This document shows positions 6,229 to 11,630 of a stretch of DNA of 11,634 bases, one piece after another (position 1 is the first letter of the stretch; each line of letters opens with the position of its first letter). The DNA comes from Candidatus Aenigmatarchaeota archaeon (GTDB taxonomy: Archaea > Aenigmatarchaeota > Aenigmatarchaeia > GW2011-AR5): assembly GCA_018304565.1 (NCBI GenBank), contig JAGVVX010000014.1, forward strand, positions 1-11,634, read 5' to 3'. Made by a program: the position numbers and the translations under genes. Under the pieces are notes generated by a model. It was not told where the DNA came from, ran no database searches, and saw nothing but the letters and a program-made list of their open reading frames with translations.

Positions 6229-6324
6229 ATGTCAGACGACGACCGGTTAGAAAGCTTTGAAAGAAAGAAGAAAAGAGGCAGAGGCGTATATCGTAAAAGC
6301 CTCGGACAAAGGCACAAAAGGTAA
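6229..6324 (+). CDS. Tiny basic 31-residue ORF upstream of ferredoxin
   Basis: The ORF encodes MSDDDRLESF, then ERKKKRGRGVYRKS, then LGQRHKR: an acidic N-terminus followed by a strongly basic Arg/Lys tail. Promoter distance and the 14-base gap to the next gene suggest it leads a two-gene transcript with the 4Fe ferredoxin. The basic tail could bind nucleic acid, but no family is recognised. It may instead be a leader peptide. Confidence 0.45.
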   Translation: MSDDDRLESFERKKKRGRGVYRKSLGQRHKR

Positions 6325-6338
6325 GTCCTGGGGATTTA

Positions 6339-6602
6339 ATGGCCTATAAAGTAGAGCACGATAGACCAAATTGTATAGCTTGCGCAGCTTGCTCTATAGT
6401 TTCGCCTGAATTCTGGCAGATGTCTCCAGGCGACGGGAAGTCAGACCTTGCCAATTCGAAACATGTGGTTGTGGGCAGTGAAATAGTCAGGGAAGAGCTG
6501 CAAATTGAAGCAAAAGACTTCGAGAAGAACAAGAATGCGGCAGACATGTGTCCTGTCAACGTCATTCACATAGTCCGCAGGGACGGAGAAAAGATAATCT
6601 GA
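6339..6602 (+). CDS. Small [4Fe-4S] ferredoxin
   Basis: This 87-residue single-cluster ferredoxin has the complete set CIACAAC (Cys12, Cys15, Cys18) plus the distal Cys71 in MCPVNVI. A regular [4Fe-4S] cluster for one-electron transfer in the cytosol is expected. The long spacer between Cys18 and Cys71 carries DGKSDL, as in the neighbouring three-Cys ferredoxin. GGGGA at 6330-6334 before ATG 6339 is a usable ribosome site, fitting its place as second gene of a transcript. Partner enzymes are not evident nearby apart from radical SAM and F420-type enzymes in the window. Confidence 0.88.
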   Translation: MAYKVEHDRPNCIACAACSIVSPEFWQMSPGDGKSDLANSKHVVVGSEIVREELQIEAKDFEKNKNAADMCPVNVIHIVRRDGEKII

Positions 6603-6607
6603 TTCTA

Positions 6608-6633
6608 CAGGTCGCTAATCAAAAGACGACCTG
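6608..6633 (+). terminator. Hairpin after ferredoxin gene
   Basis: CAGGTCG (6608-6614) and CGACCTG (6627-6633) form a perfect 7-bp stem around a 12-base loop, six bases after the ferredoxin stop. It is followed by a moderately T-rich tract. It may end or protect the ferredoxin mRNA. Confidence 0.4.
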
Positions 6634-6687
6634 GTATCCTATTCCTATATTTACACTAGATATAACAAATCAATAGAAGAAACCAGC

Positions 6688-6942
6688 TTAAAGGCTTTCT
6701 TCGTTGCCCTTTGGAAATGGTAGGCTTTTTGCAGTTAAATATGCAGCCACATTATCAAGAAATTTTGCAGGTGCATTGCCTCTAAAAGTTAGTTCTGTAG
6801 TATCAGTTCGCTTGTCGTACAGGCCATCAAGCCTGCACATGCCTTCAGGCCCCCTGTATGTGCCAATAATTCTTGTTGTAGTTTCATCTAATTCTGTTGC
6901 GCTTATTCTTGTTCTGCTAACACCCTTTGATATTCGCTCCAT
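6688..6942 (-). CDS. Unknown 84-residue protein
   Basis: The protein begins MERISKGVSRTRISATEL and appears mixed alpha/beta, with polar strands (TRISATELDETTTRII, ELTFRGNAP) and a helix near the end (FLDNVAAYLTAKS, 61-73). It has one Cys (36), no signal peptide and no membrane segment. No family is recognised. ATG 6942 is preferred; a TATA-like GATTTAAG at 6971-6978 predicts transcription start near 6949, so the in-frame GTG at 6951 is less likely. It is separated from the VapBC pair by about 75 bases and may have its own promoter. Confidence 0.6.
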   Translation of the reverse strand: MERISKGVSRTRISATELDETTTRIIGTYRGPEGMCRLDGLYDKRTDTTELTFRGNAPAKFLDNVAAYLTAKSLPFPKGNEESL

Positions 6943-7017
6943 AATTATCACTACTTAGGAGTGACTAGAAGATTTAAGAGGTTATCGATGGGCAAAGACT
7001 CAAGGAGAAAATCCAAG

Positions 7018-7401
7018 CTAATATGGTTCTTCTATTTCGATTTCTTTTATCTTATCGAAATCCTTTTTGTTTTTTGTCCAGAGCTTGCACTTTTGCTGAA
7101 AGGCTGTTGCGGCTATTATTGCATCGGGTATTTCTATTGAATAGTTTCTTCTCAATTCGCCAGCTTTCTGCGCTATTTCATTCGTGAGAAGTACCTTTTC
7201 AAAAAGCCCAATCAGCTCGCTTAGCTCTTGCCTTTTGCTTGTTTGTTTAGCATCTTTTCCAGAGAAAACCTCTGCCTCTGTAACAGAAGAAATATACGCT
7301 GTAATTTCTTTGCTGCGGATTTTTCCGATAATGACTTTTGCGGGCTCAAAACCACGCAAATGGTCAATCAAGATGGCTGTGTCGATCACAAATGCGCTCA
7401 T
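7018..7401 (-). CDS. VapC-like PIN-domain toxin
   Basis: This 127-residue PIN-domain ribonuclease is of the VapC type, which cleaves RNA (often tRNA) until neutralised by its antitoxin. The acidic metal site is complete: Asp7 in FVIDTAIL, Glu42/Glu44 in TEAEV, Asp93 in IPDAIIA and Asp114 in TKNKKDF. The length is typical. Its ATG overlaps the antitoxin stop by four bases (ATGA), so translation should be coupled. The RNA target is unknown. All catalytic residues are present, so it is likely active. Confidence 0.9.
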   Translation of the reverse strand: MSAFVIDTAILIDHLRGFEPAKVIIGKIRSKEITAYISSVTEAEVFSGKDAKQTSKRQELSELIGLFEKVLLTNEIAQKAGELRRNYSIEIPDAIIAATAFQQKCKLWTKNKKDFDKIKEIEIEEPY

Positions 7402-7685
7402 ATTCCCAACCTTTTAGCCCTTATACTCCAGCCTTTCCTTATTTTTTTTGTATATTCAGCCCCCGTTTCTTCAAGCTTCCAGCTTCCGAATGTTCTTTCC
7501 ACTATGTCGAATTCTTTAGTGTCTGCCCCTTTCTTCGCAGCGCTTGCAGACTTTTCTTTAATATTTTCTCCAATGACCTCATTCGCTATCTTTGAAATTC
7601 CTTTTGTGTTGCCATATTTCTTTACAGACTCTTCGACAAGTTTCCTGTAAACTTCCTCTTTGAGCTCCAGTGTCGTCTTCACCAT
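7398..7685 (-). CDS. VapB-like RHH antitoxin
   Basis: This 95-residue protein precedes and overlaps the PIN toxin. The N-terminus, with TTLELKEEVYRKLVEES, then GNTKGISKIANEVI, looks like a ribbon-helix-helix strand and two helices, which would dimerise and bind its own promoter. The C-terminal half (from about residue 45) is charged, with FGSWKLEE, and would wrap the toxin. GGTGAG lies three bases before ATG 7685, a good ribosome site. Tandem and inverted repeats upstream (7694-7735) are plausible operator sites. Confidence 0.8.
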   Translation of the reverse strand: MVKTTLELKEEVYRKLVEESVKKYGNTKGISKIANEVIGENIKEKSASAAKKGADTKEFDIVERTFGSWKLEETGAEYTKKIRKGWSIRAKRLGI

Positions 7686-7693
7686 ATTCTCAC

Positions 7694-7735
7694 CATTTAA
7701 CCACTTAACTATTTACCTGGGTAAGCATTTAAATG
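7694..7735 (-). promoter_or_regulatory. vapBC promoter and operator-like repeats
   Basis: Three elements are packed together. CATTTAAC and CACTTAAC (7694-7709) are tandem 8-mers differing at one base. TTACC-TG-GGTAA (7713-7724) is an interrupted palindrome. CATTTAAATG (7726-7735) is a perfect palindrome containing a TATA-like core. The layout fits autoregulation by the RHH antitoxin. ATTTACCTG (7711-7719) also reappears inverted as CAGGTAAAT at 7769-7777. Confidence 0.45.
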
Positions 7736-7843
7736 TTTTCTTAGTATTTACATGGTATAAAGAATACGCAGGTAAATTTAGGCAGATTCTTGAATAATTT
7801 CCTTTATTTTACTTACAATTCAGTAACTAACGTCAAATTCTAT

Positions 7844-7857
7844 GTCGATCCATCGAC
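7844..7857. promoter_or_regulatory. Operator-like palindrome upstream of tes promoter
   Basis: GTCGAT-CC-ATCGAC is a perfect interrupted palindrome eight bases before the TATA box of the radical SAM gene. This is where an archaeal activator or repressor would touch TBP/TFB assembly. The rest of the 7736-7865 intergenic region shows nothing else firm beyond the CAGGTAAAT repeat. Confidence 0.45.
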
Positions 7858-7865
7858 AATAGCTC

Positions 7866-7873
7866 TTTATATA
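7866..7873 (+). promoter_or_regulatory. TATA box of the radical SAM (tes-like) gene
   Basis: TTTATATA is a near-ideal archaeal TATA element. Transcription start is predicted near 7892-7897, giving a leader of about 50 bases. This is unlike most other genes in the window, which look leaderless. Confidence 0.6.
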
Positions 7874-7896
7874 CTGCCCCAGATATAATGTAAATT

Positions 7897-7924
7897 AGAA
7901 CTTTTACATAGTAATAAAAGTTCT
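7897..7924 (+). promoter_or_regulatory. 5'-leader hairpin of the tes-like gene
   Basis: AGAACTTTTA (7897-7906) and TAAAAGTTCT (7915-7924) pair perfectly over 10 bp with an 8-base loop, right at the predicted 5' end of the mRNA. A competing 7-bp hairpin, ATGTAAA (7888-7894) with TTTACAT (7903-7909), would share bases with it. The GGGGGT ribosome site (7934-7939) lies ten bases downstream. Confidence 0.5.
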
Positions 7925-7945
7925 GAATACTCAGGGGGTATGTGA

Positions 7946-8869
7946 ATGGCACCGCCGGCTGAACTCTTGCAAAAGGAAAATGATGAATTCTTGAGGGGCG
8001 ACCTGACTCTTAATGAAAATGAGACACTGATGTTTAAATCCGCTTCACTGTGCCCTGAATGCCTGAAGCTCATACCCATGCTTGTTTTCGAACGTGACGG
8101 GAAAGCCATGCTTCGCAAGGTCTGCAAGGAACACGGCATGATCGAAGACGTTTACTGGGCCGATGCCAAGCTGCTTGAGAAGGCGAAGAAGTACGAAGTC
8201 AAGGGCCGCGGGCTTGTTAACCCCCATAACGAAAAGGAGCATCCTGTGTGCCCGCAGGACTGTGGGTTATGCTCGATACATGAAACCCACTCTGGGCTCA
8301 CGAATCTTGTAATCACGAACCGCTGCGACCTTACCTGCTGGTACTGCTTCTTCTATGCAGAAGCCGCCGGATACATCTACGAGCCCAGCCTTGATGAAAT
8401 CAGGAACATGATCCGCCTGGTTACCCAGGAAAAGCCAATCAAGGGCAACGCGATACAGCTCACAGGCGGCAACCCGGAGCTGAGGGAAGATTTGCCTGAG
8501 ATCATAAAGATCTGCAAGGAAGAAGGGATTGACCATATACAGATTAACACCAACGCCACGCACAGGCTTCACAACGATGCTCAGTTTGCAAAAAACATCA
8601 GGGAAGCCGGTGCAAACACCGTTTACCTGAGTTTCGACGGCGTCACGCCAAGGACAAACCCGAAGAACCACTGGGAGGTCCCCGGAGTGCTGAAGAATCT
8701 GAGAGAAGCCAATCTTGGCGCGGTGCTGGTTCCCACACTCATAAACACTGTTAATGACCATGAGATAGGTGACATACTGAAGTTCGGCTTCAAGCACAAC
8801 GACATAATCAGAACTTGTAGGCAGGATGCCGCGCAAGGACAGGGAGAAATTCAGGATAACGATACCTGA
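7946..8869 (+). CDS. tes: Tes-like radical SAM enzyme, N-terminal part (split gene)
   Basis: This is the front part of a tetraether lipid synthase/macrocyclic archaeol synthase-type radical SAM protein (the MJ0619 group), which joins the phytanyl tails of archaeol lipids. A rubredoxin-like site is formed by CPEC (36-39) and CKEH (60-63). An auxiliary cluster motif CPQDCGLC follows at 102-109. The radical SAM triad is CDLTCWYC (Cys127, 131, 134), with TGGNPELREDL (173-183) as the SAM-binding glycine segment. Homology appears to run to about Arg289 (HNDIIR); the last 18 residues are out-of-frame and end in DNDT. The start is fixed by GGGGGT six bases before ATG 7946; ATG-TGA immediately precedes that ATG. 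The rest of the protein is in the ORF at 8826. Other archaeal radical SAM families with the same N-terminus are possible. Confidence 0.8.
   Translation: MAPPAELLQKENDEFLRGDLTLNENETLMFKSASLCPECLKLIPMLVFERDGKAMLRKVCKEHGMIEDVYWADAKLLEKAKKYEVKGRGLVNPHNEKEHPVCPQDCGLCSIHETHSGLTNLVITNRCDLTCWYCFFYAEAAGYIYEPSLDEIRNMIRLVTQEKPIKGNAIQLTGGNPELREDLPEIIKICKEEGIDHIQINTNATHRLHNDAQFAKNIREAGANTVYLSFDGVTPRTNPKNHWEVPGVLKNLREANLGAVLVPTLINTVNDHEIGDILKFGFKHNDIIRTCRQDAAQGQGEIQDNDT
8808..8828 (+). other. Frame break with missing conserved segment in tes
   Basis: Frame 1 is family-like up to AGA (Arg289, ending 8812). Frame 2 resumes at CTT (8814) as LVGRMPRKDREKF. As I recall the family, a segment like GVNFQPVS joins these parts. 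It is absent in every frame here, so about 23 bases seem to be deleted rather than a single-base slip. This may be a real split, a decay lesion or an assembly error. Confidence 0.6.
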
Positions 8870-9731
8870 TGTGATACAGAGACTGGACGAGCATACAGGC
8901 GGCCAGATAACGTATGATGACTTCTACCCGGTGCCGTGCACGGTTATCTTCTCGGAGTTCATGGAAATACTGAAAGGGCACCCAAAATATGAACTATCCA
9001 TCAATCCTGCTTGCGGAATGGCAACATACGTCTTCCGCGACGGCGACAGGATGATCCCGATAACAAGGTTCGTGGATGTCGAAGGCCTGTTCGAGTACCT
9101 GAAGGAAAAGACGGAAGAAATGAGAAACGGAGCCAGCAAGCACTGGATACTGGCAAAGATGCTTGTGAAGCTCAACAGCTTTGTCATGAAGGAGAAGCAG
9201 CCCTCATGGCTAAACCTTTCGAGCGTGCTGCATAACATATTCCTGAAGGGCAACTATTCGGCCCTTGGCGAGTTCCACAAAAACTCCTTGTTCGTAGGAA
9301 TGATGCACTTCCAGGACCTCTACAACTGGGATATACAGAGAATAAAGAAGTGCGACATCCACTACACAACCCCCGACGGCGTAATACCTTTCTGCACATT
9401 CAACGTCATCCCGCAGTGGTACAGGGACAAGATACAGCGCCGGCACTCAATAACAATACAGGAATGGGAAGCCAGGACCGGCAAGTCGTTGAAGGACGGC
9501 TACTACAAGAGAAACATAAAGGAACTCGAAGCCATGCCTGATTATATGGAAACATACGGCGGCTTCGTGAAGCCCAAGACAGCAATGACAGTTGCGCCTG
9601 TGCAAACAGTCGGTGCAACAAGAACCGGGCAGGCTGTTTTGCAGGCATTAGGCACATGCGCCACTGACTCAAGCAAGCCCGGCTGCGGATGCGGCGGCAG
9701 TTCCGGTAAAAACAGCTGCTGCTCAGCTTGA
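8826..9731 (+). CDS. tes: Tes-like radical SAM enzyme, C-terminal part (split gene)
   Basis: This 301-residue ORF continues the protein begun at 7946. It opens MPRKDREKFRITIPDVI, preceded in frame by ELVGR from 8811, although a stop at 8805 closes that frame. It includes DDFYPVPC (Cys38), NPACGM (Cys63) and CDIHYTTPDG to IPFC (Cys176, Cys190), where extra Fe-S clusters of the family are bound. The last 25 residues are unusual, with five cysteines in TCATD, PGCGCGG and NSCCSA. AGGCAGG just before ATG 8826 is a weak possible ribosome site, so separate translation cannot be excluded. The overlap with the first ORF is 44 bases. No selection against internal stops is broken in either part, so the lesion is recent, functional as a split, or artificial. 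Confidence 0.78.
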   Translation: MPRKDREKFRITIPDVIQRLDEHTGGQITYDDFYPVPCTVIFSEFMEILKGHPKYELSINPACGMATYVFRDGDRMIPITRFVDVEGLFEYLKEKTEEMRNGASKHWILAKMLVKLNSFVMKEKQPSWLNLSSVLHNIFLKGNYSALGEFHKNSLFVGMMHFQDLYNWDIQRIKKCDIHYTTPDGVIPFCTFNVIPQWYRDKIQRRHSITIQEWEARTGKSLKDGYYKRNIKELEAMPDYMETYGGFVKPKTAMTVAPVQTVGATRTGQAVLQALGTCATDSSKPGCGCGGSSGKNSCCSA

Positions 9732-9739
9732 TTCTTCGT

Positions 9740-9748
9740 GTTTTTAAG
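9740..9748 (+). promoter_or_regulatory. TATA-like box of the 92-residue ORF
   Basis: GTTTTTAAG is centred about 26 bases before ATG 9771, favouring that start over the ATG at 9738 and predicting a leaderless mRNA. Confidence 0.4.
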
Positions 9749-9770
9749 ACTTGCTGTTTTTATCTGGTCA

Positions 9771-10049
9771 ATGCAGCATCTTGTCGGGGAAAACGGCAGA
9801 TATCGCTGGTCTGATACGAGGAAGCCTGCCAGTATAACAAAAAGAATCGGGAACCCGCATACAATCGATTTGTCGAAAGAATATCGCGGCGTTGAAAATC
9901 CAATAACAGCTGTGAAGTGCTGGAGAAACAGGCCTTTTTATTTAACAGGCCCGCCTAAGGGCATTGAAGTTTCCTTCTATGTTTTAGAACAGGACATGGC
10001 CGCTGATCCTCCATTCATAAAAGTCCAGTATGTCGAAGCGAGAAGATAG
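9771..10049 (+). CDS. Unknown 92-residue protein
   Basis: The protein starts MQHLVGENGRYRWSDTRKP and is basic and aromatic-rich, with likely beta strands (ITAVKCWRN, 45-53; GIEVSFYVLEQD, 64-75; FIKVQYVEARR at the end). There is one Cys (50), no signal peptide and no membrane segment. No family is recognised. An upstream in-frame ATG at 9738 would add a hydrophobic MFLRLAVFIWS segment, but that ATG precedes the TATA-like box at 9740, so it should not be transcribed. The stop is TAG at 10047, showing that TAG acts as a normal stop here. Confidence 0.55.
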   Translation: MQHLVGENGRYRWSDTRKPASITKRIGNPHTIDLSKEYRGVENPITAVKCWRNRPFYLTGPPKGIEVSFYVLEQDMAADPPFIKVQYVEARR

Positions 10050-10091
10050 TCCTTGAGCCTGAATGAAGGCGATGAGTGCTGCAAAGGATGA

Positions 10092-10118
10092 ATCATTATT
10101 TTTTGTTATCGTTTTTTC
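10092..10118. terminator. T-rich tract between convergent genes
   Basis: Two T runs (10098-10104 and 10112-10117) follow the plus-strand 92-residue gene and overlap the 3' end of the minus-strand membrane protein gene. Oligo-T tracts of this kind end archaeal transcripts; the plus-strand gene would be the one terminated. Confidence 0.35.
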
Positions 10119-10492
10119 CTTAGTCGGATGGGTTTTTCGAAGCTTTCTGACATGTCTTTCATTGCATCATCGATTTGCCTCTTCCGTTCTTCGCTTTTAG
10201 TAAACCGTTGCCATAAGCGCATTCCAAGATAATGGTGTGTACCCTTTGCTATGTCTGTTACACCATCAGCAGCTAAAAGAGCCAATGGAGGCAAGCATAA
10301 TACTAAAGCCGACGATGTAGCCAAGTACAAACCTGCCATCGCTTTATTCTCTAGTGGCTGGTCGCTTAATAAAAAGTCATAAGCTTTTTTGTATTCTGTG
10401 CCGCTCACTATTCTATACATATGATACCCGCCATATCCAGCAGCAGCCGTTGTGATGGCACCGCTGATTCTTCCCATGGTCTTAAGTTTCAT
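10106..10492 (-). CDS. Small putative membrane protein
   Basis: This 128-residue protein has one clear hydrophobic span (residues 51-75, with AMAGLYLATSSALVLCLPPL) and a weaker Gly/Ala-rich one near the N-terminus (8-23). The C-terminal 35 residues are highly charged and helical (KSEERKRQIDDAMKDMSESF), ending RLRKKR, and probably face the cytosol. ATG 10492 is preferred over TTG 10501, because the A/T block at 10508-10521 predicts transcription from about 10490. No family is recognised. It diverges from the phosphoesterase gene. Confidence 0.6.
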   Translation of the reverse strand: MKLKTMGRISGAITTAAAGYGGYHMYRIVSGTEYKKAYDFLLSDQPLENKAMAGLYLATSSALVLCLPPLALLAADGVTDIAKGTHHYLGMRLWQRFTKSEERKRQIDDAMKDMSESFEKPIRLRKKR

Positions 10493-10507
10493 ACAGGACA
10501 AACATGA

Positions 10508-10528
10508 TTAAATTTTAAATCTTATAAA
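10508..10528. promoter_or_regulatory. A/T block shared by divergent membrane protein and phosphoesterase genes
   Basis: The block contains TTAAATTTTAAAT followed by CTTATAAA. On minus it places transcription near ATG 10492. On plus all readings place it beyond ATG 10530, near 10536-10550, so ATG 10551 is the better start. Confidence 0.45.
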
Positions 10529-10550
10529 CATGCCTCCATATGTGTTGCCT

Positions 10551-11192
10551 ATGATAAAGAACACCAAAAAGCAGGAAAGGAAAAAAGAGAAAACAATCAG
10601 GATACTTGCTGCCAGCGACATTCACGAGGACAGGAAAGCGGTGAAAAGGCTGGCTGAGAAGGCTTGCAAGGAAAAAGTAGATCTCGTCGTGCTTTGCGGA
10701 GACCTGACATTCTTCGACATGGACTGGAAAGGCCTCATAGGCCCATTCAGGGAAAAAGGCCTTGAAGTTGTTTTCATCCCGGGCAACCACGATTCGCCTG
10801 AGACCACGGGGCTTCTTGCTGAAAAATACAAGATAAAGAACCTGCAGGAGTATTCTGTTGTTGTCGGCGATATCGGCTTTTTCGGATGCGGCGGCGCGAA
10901 CGTCGGCCCATATCCTATAAGTGAAAGGGAGCTTTACGAGACATTGAAAAAAAACCTGAAATATGTGAAGGATGCCAAGAAGAAGATAATGGTTACACAC
11001 ATGCCGCCTTCCGGGACGCTCATTGAGAAATTTTCTTTCCCTTGCAGCAAGGCTGTGAGAAAGGCGGTGGAAACGTTCAAGCCCGATTTGCATTTAAGCG
11101 GCCACATGCACGAGACAGAAGGCCTCGAGGAATATATCGGCAAGACAAAAGTAATGAGCATCGGAAAGCACGGGAAGATCATACGGCTCTGA
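10551..11192 (+). CDS. Calcineurin-like metallophosphoesterase
   Basis: This 213-residue two-metal phosphoesterase has all five metal-site motifs: SDIHED (Asp23, His25), CGDLT (Asp51), PGNHDSP (Asn79, His80), THMPP (His150) and SGHMHE (His185, His187). It should hydrolyse a phosphomonoester or diester in the cytosol; the substrate is not evident. The order and length fit archaeal YfcE/MJ0936-like proteins and the wider group called ICC-like phosphoesterases. A lysine-rich run (residues 5-14) precedes the first strand. The start at 10530 (MPPYVLP) is possible but lies upstream of the predicted transcription start. Confidence 0.88.
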   Translation: MIKNTKKQERKKEKTIRILAASDIHEDRKAVKRLAEKACKEKVDLVVLCGDLTFFDMDWKGLIGPFREKGLEVVFIPGNHDSPETTGLLAEKYKIKNLQEYSVVVGDIGFFGCGGANVGPYPISERELYETLKKNLKYVKDAKKKIMVTHMPPSGTLIEKFSFPCSKAVRKAVETFKPDLHLSGHMHETEGLEEYIGKTKVMSIGKHGKIIRL

Positions 11193-11247
11193 TGCACACA
11201 GCCCCTATTCGCTTCGCACAATAAGTGGCGTCTGCACAAAAAGTTGG

Positions 11248-11254
11248 ATTTAAG
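11248..11254 (+). promoter_or_regulatory. TATA-like box of the amber-interrupted small gene
   Basis: ATTTAAG predicts transcription near 11275. The short leader then contains GGTGA (11279-11283), four bases before ATG 11288, a good ribosome site that fixes this start. Confidence 0.4.
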
Positions 11255-11287
11255 AGCGTTACGAAGATTATTCTTGAAGGTGATTTA

Positions 11288-11527
11288 ATGCCAATGCACG
11301 AAAGAGAAGTAAGAAATAAAGAAGATATGAAGCGATAGCTTATGGAGGGCGGGCTTCCTGAACCTACTGACACGATGCTTAGAATTCTCTATGGGGTAGT
11401 TGAATATGAATATGCACGTCCTTATCACATAAAGACGGCATATGCTGCTGGTGTATTAGTTGGTCGAGCCAAGACAGACGTAACCAGATCTCCTGTGCAA
11501 GAACCAAGTGTTAGTAAAAGAGACTAA
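11288..11527 (+). pseudogene. Small gene interrupted by an in-frame TAG
   Basis: From the well-supported ATG 11288 the frame reads MPMHEREVRNKEDMKR, then TAG (11336-11338), then continues without shift as LMEGGLPEPTDTMLR to PSVSKRD and TAA at 11525. The two parts together would be 79 residues plus the amber position. The downstream part alone (ATG 11342, 61 codons) has no ribosome site. A CAG-to-TAG or similar nonsense change is the simple reading. TAG readthrough is less likely, because TAG closes the 92-residue gene normally. No family is recognised; the middle (YGVVEYEYARPYHIKTAYAA) looks helical. Confidence 0.45.
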
Positions 11528-11540
11528 TTTATTTTTTATC
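11528..11540 (+). terminator. T-rich tract after the small gene
   Basis: A run dominated by T (TTTATTTTTTATC) directly follows the TAA at 11525 and could serve as an archaeal oligo-T terminator. Confidence 0.35.
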
Positions 11541-11557
11541 CGCAACATTGTTTAAAA

Positions 11558-11630
11558 CTGCTGTCTTTAGACAGCAGATACAAGGAAGAACGGAGTTCTT
11601 CCTGTACAAGTGAAATCAGGGATTTCACTT
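11558..11630. repeat. Three consecutive perfect hairpins
   Basis: Hairpin 1 is CTGCTGTC (11558-11565), loop TTTA, GACAGCAG (11570-11577). Hairpin 2 is AGGAAGAAC (11583-11591), loop GGA, GTTCTTCCT (11595-11603). Hairpin 3 is AAGTGAAATC (11608-11617), loop AGG, GATTTCACTT (11621-11630). Stems are 8, 9 and 10 bp, all perfect, with linkers of only 5 and 4 bases. The array runs to the window edge and may continue. It could be a structured RNA, a mobile-element end or a strong 3'-end structure. Confidence 0.7.

Noticed and set aside
6988..7140. Plus-strand ATG at 6988 after a GATTTAAG box, hydrophobic short ORF
   Set aside because: Most of it is antisense to the PIN-domain gene; the box is better used by the minus-strand gene at 6942.
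7228..7650. Plus-strand frame of 140 codons with many Phe and Ser, membrane-like
   Set aside because: It is antisense to the VapBC-like pair, whose PIN and RHH motifs are clear.
7685..7945. CRISPR-like repeats in the vapBC-tes intergenic region
   Set aside because: The repeats are only 8-10 bp, irregularly spaced and better explained as operator sites.
8267..8836. 189-codon minus-strand frame opposite the radical SAM gene
   Set aside because: It is antisense to a region with conserved Cys motifs and has no recognised domain.
11193..11250. Possible tRNA or small RNA between phosphoesterase and the small gene
   Set aside because: No cloverleaf, T-loop motif or strong stem could be found by eye.
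11336..11338. TAG as a pyrrolysine codon
   Set aside because: TAG serves as a normal stop for the 92-residue gene at 10047-10049, and no Pyl genes are in the window; left only as a remote option in the finding.
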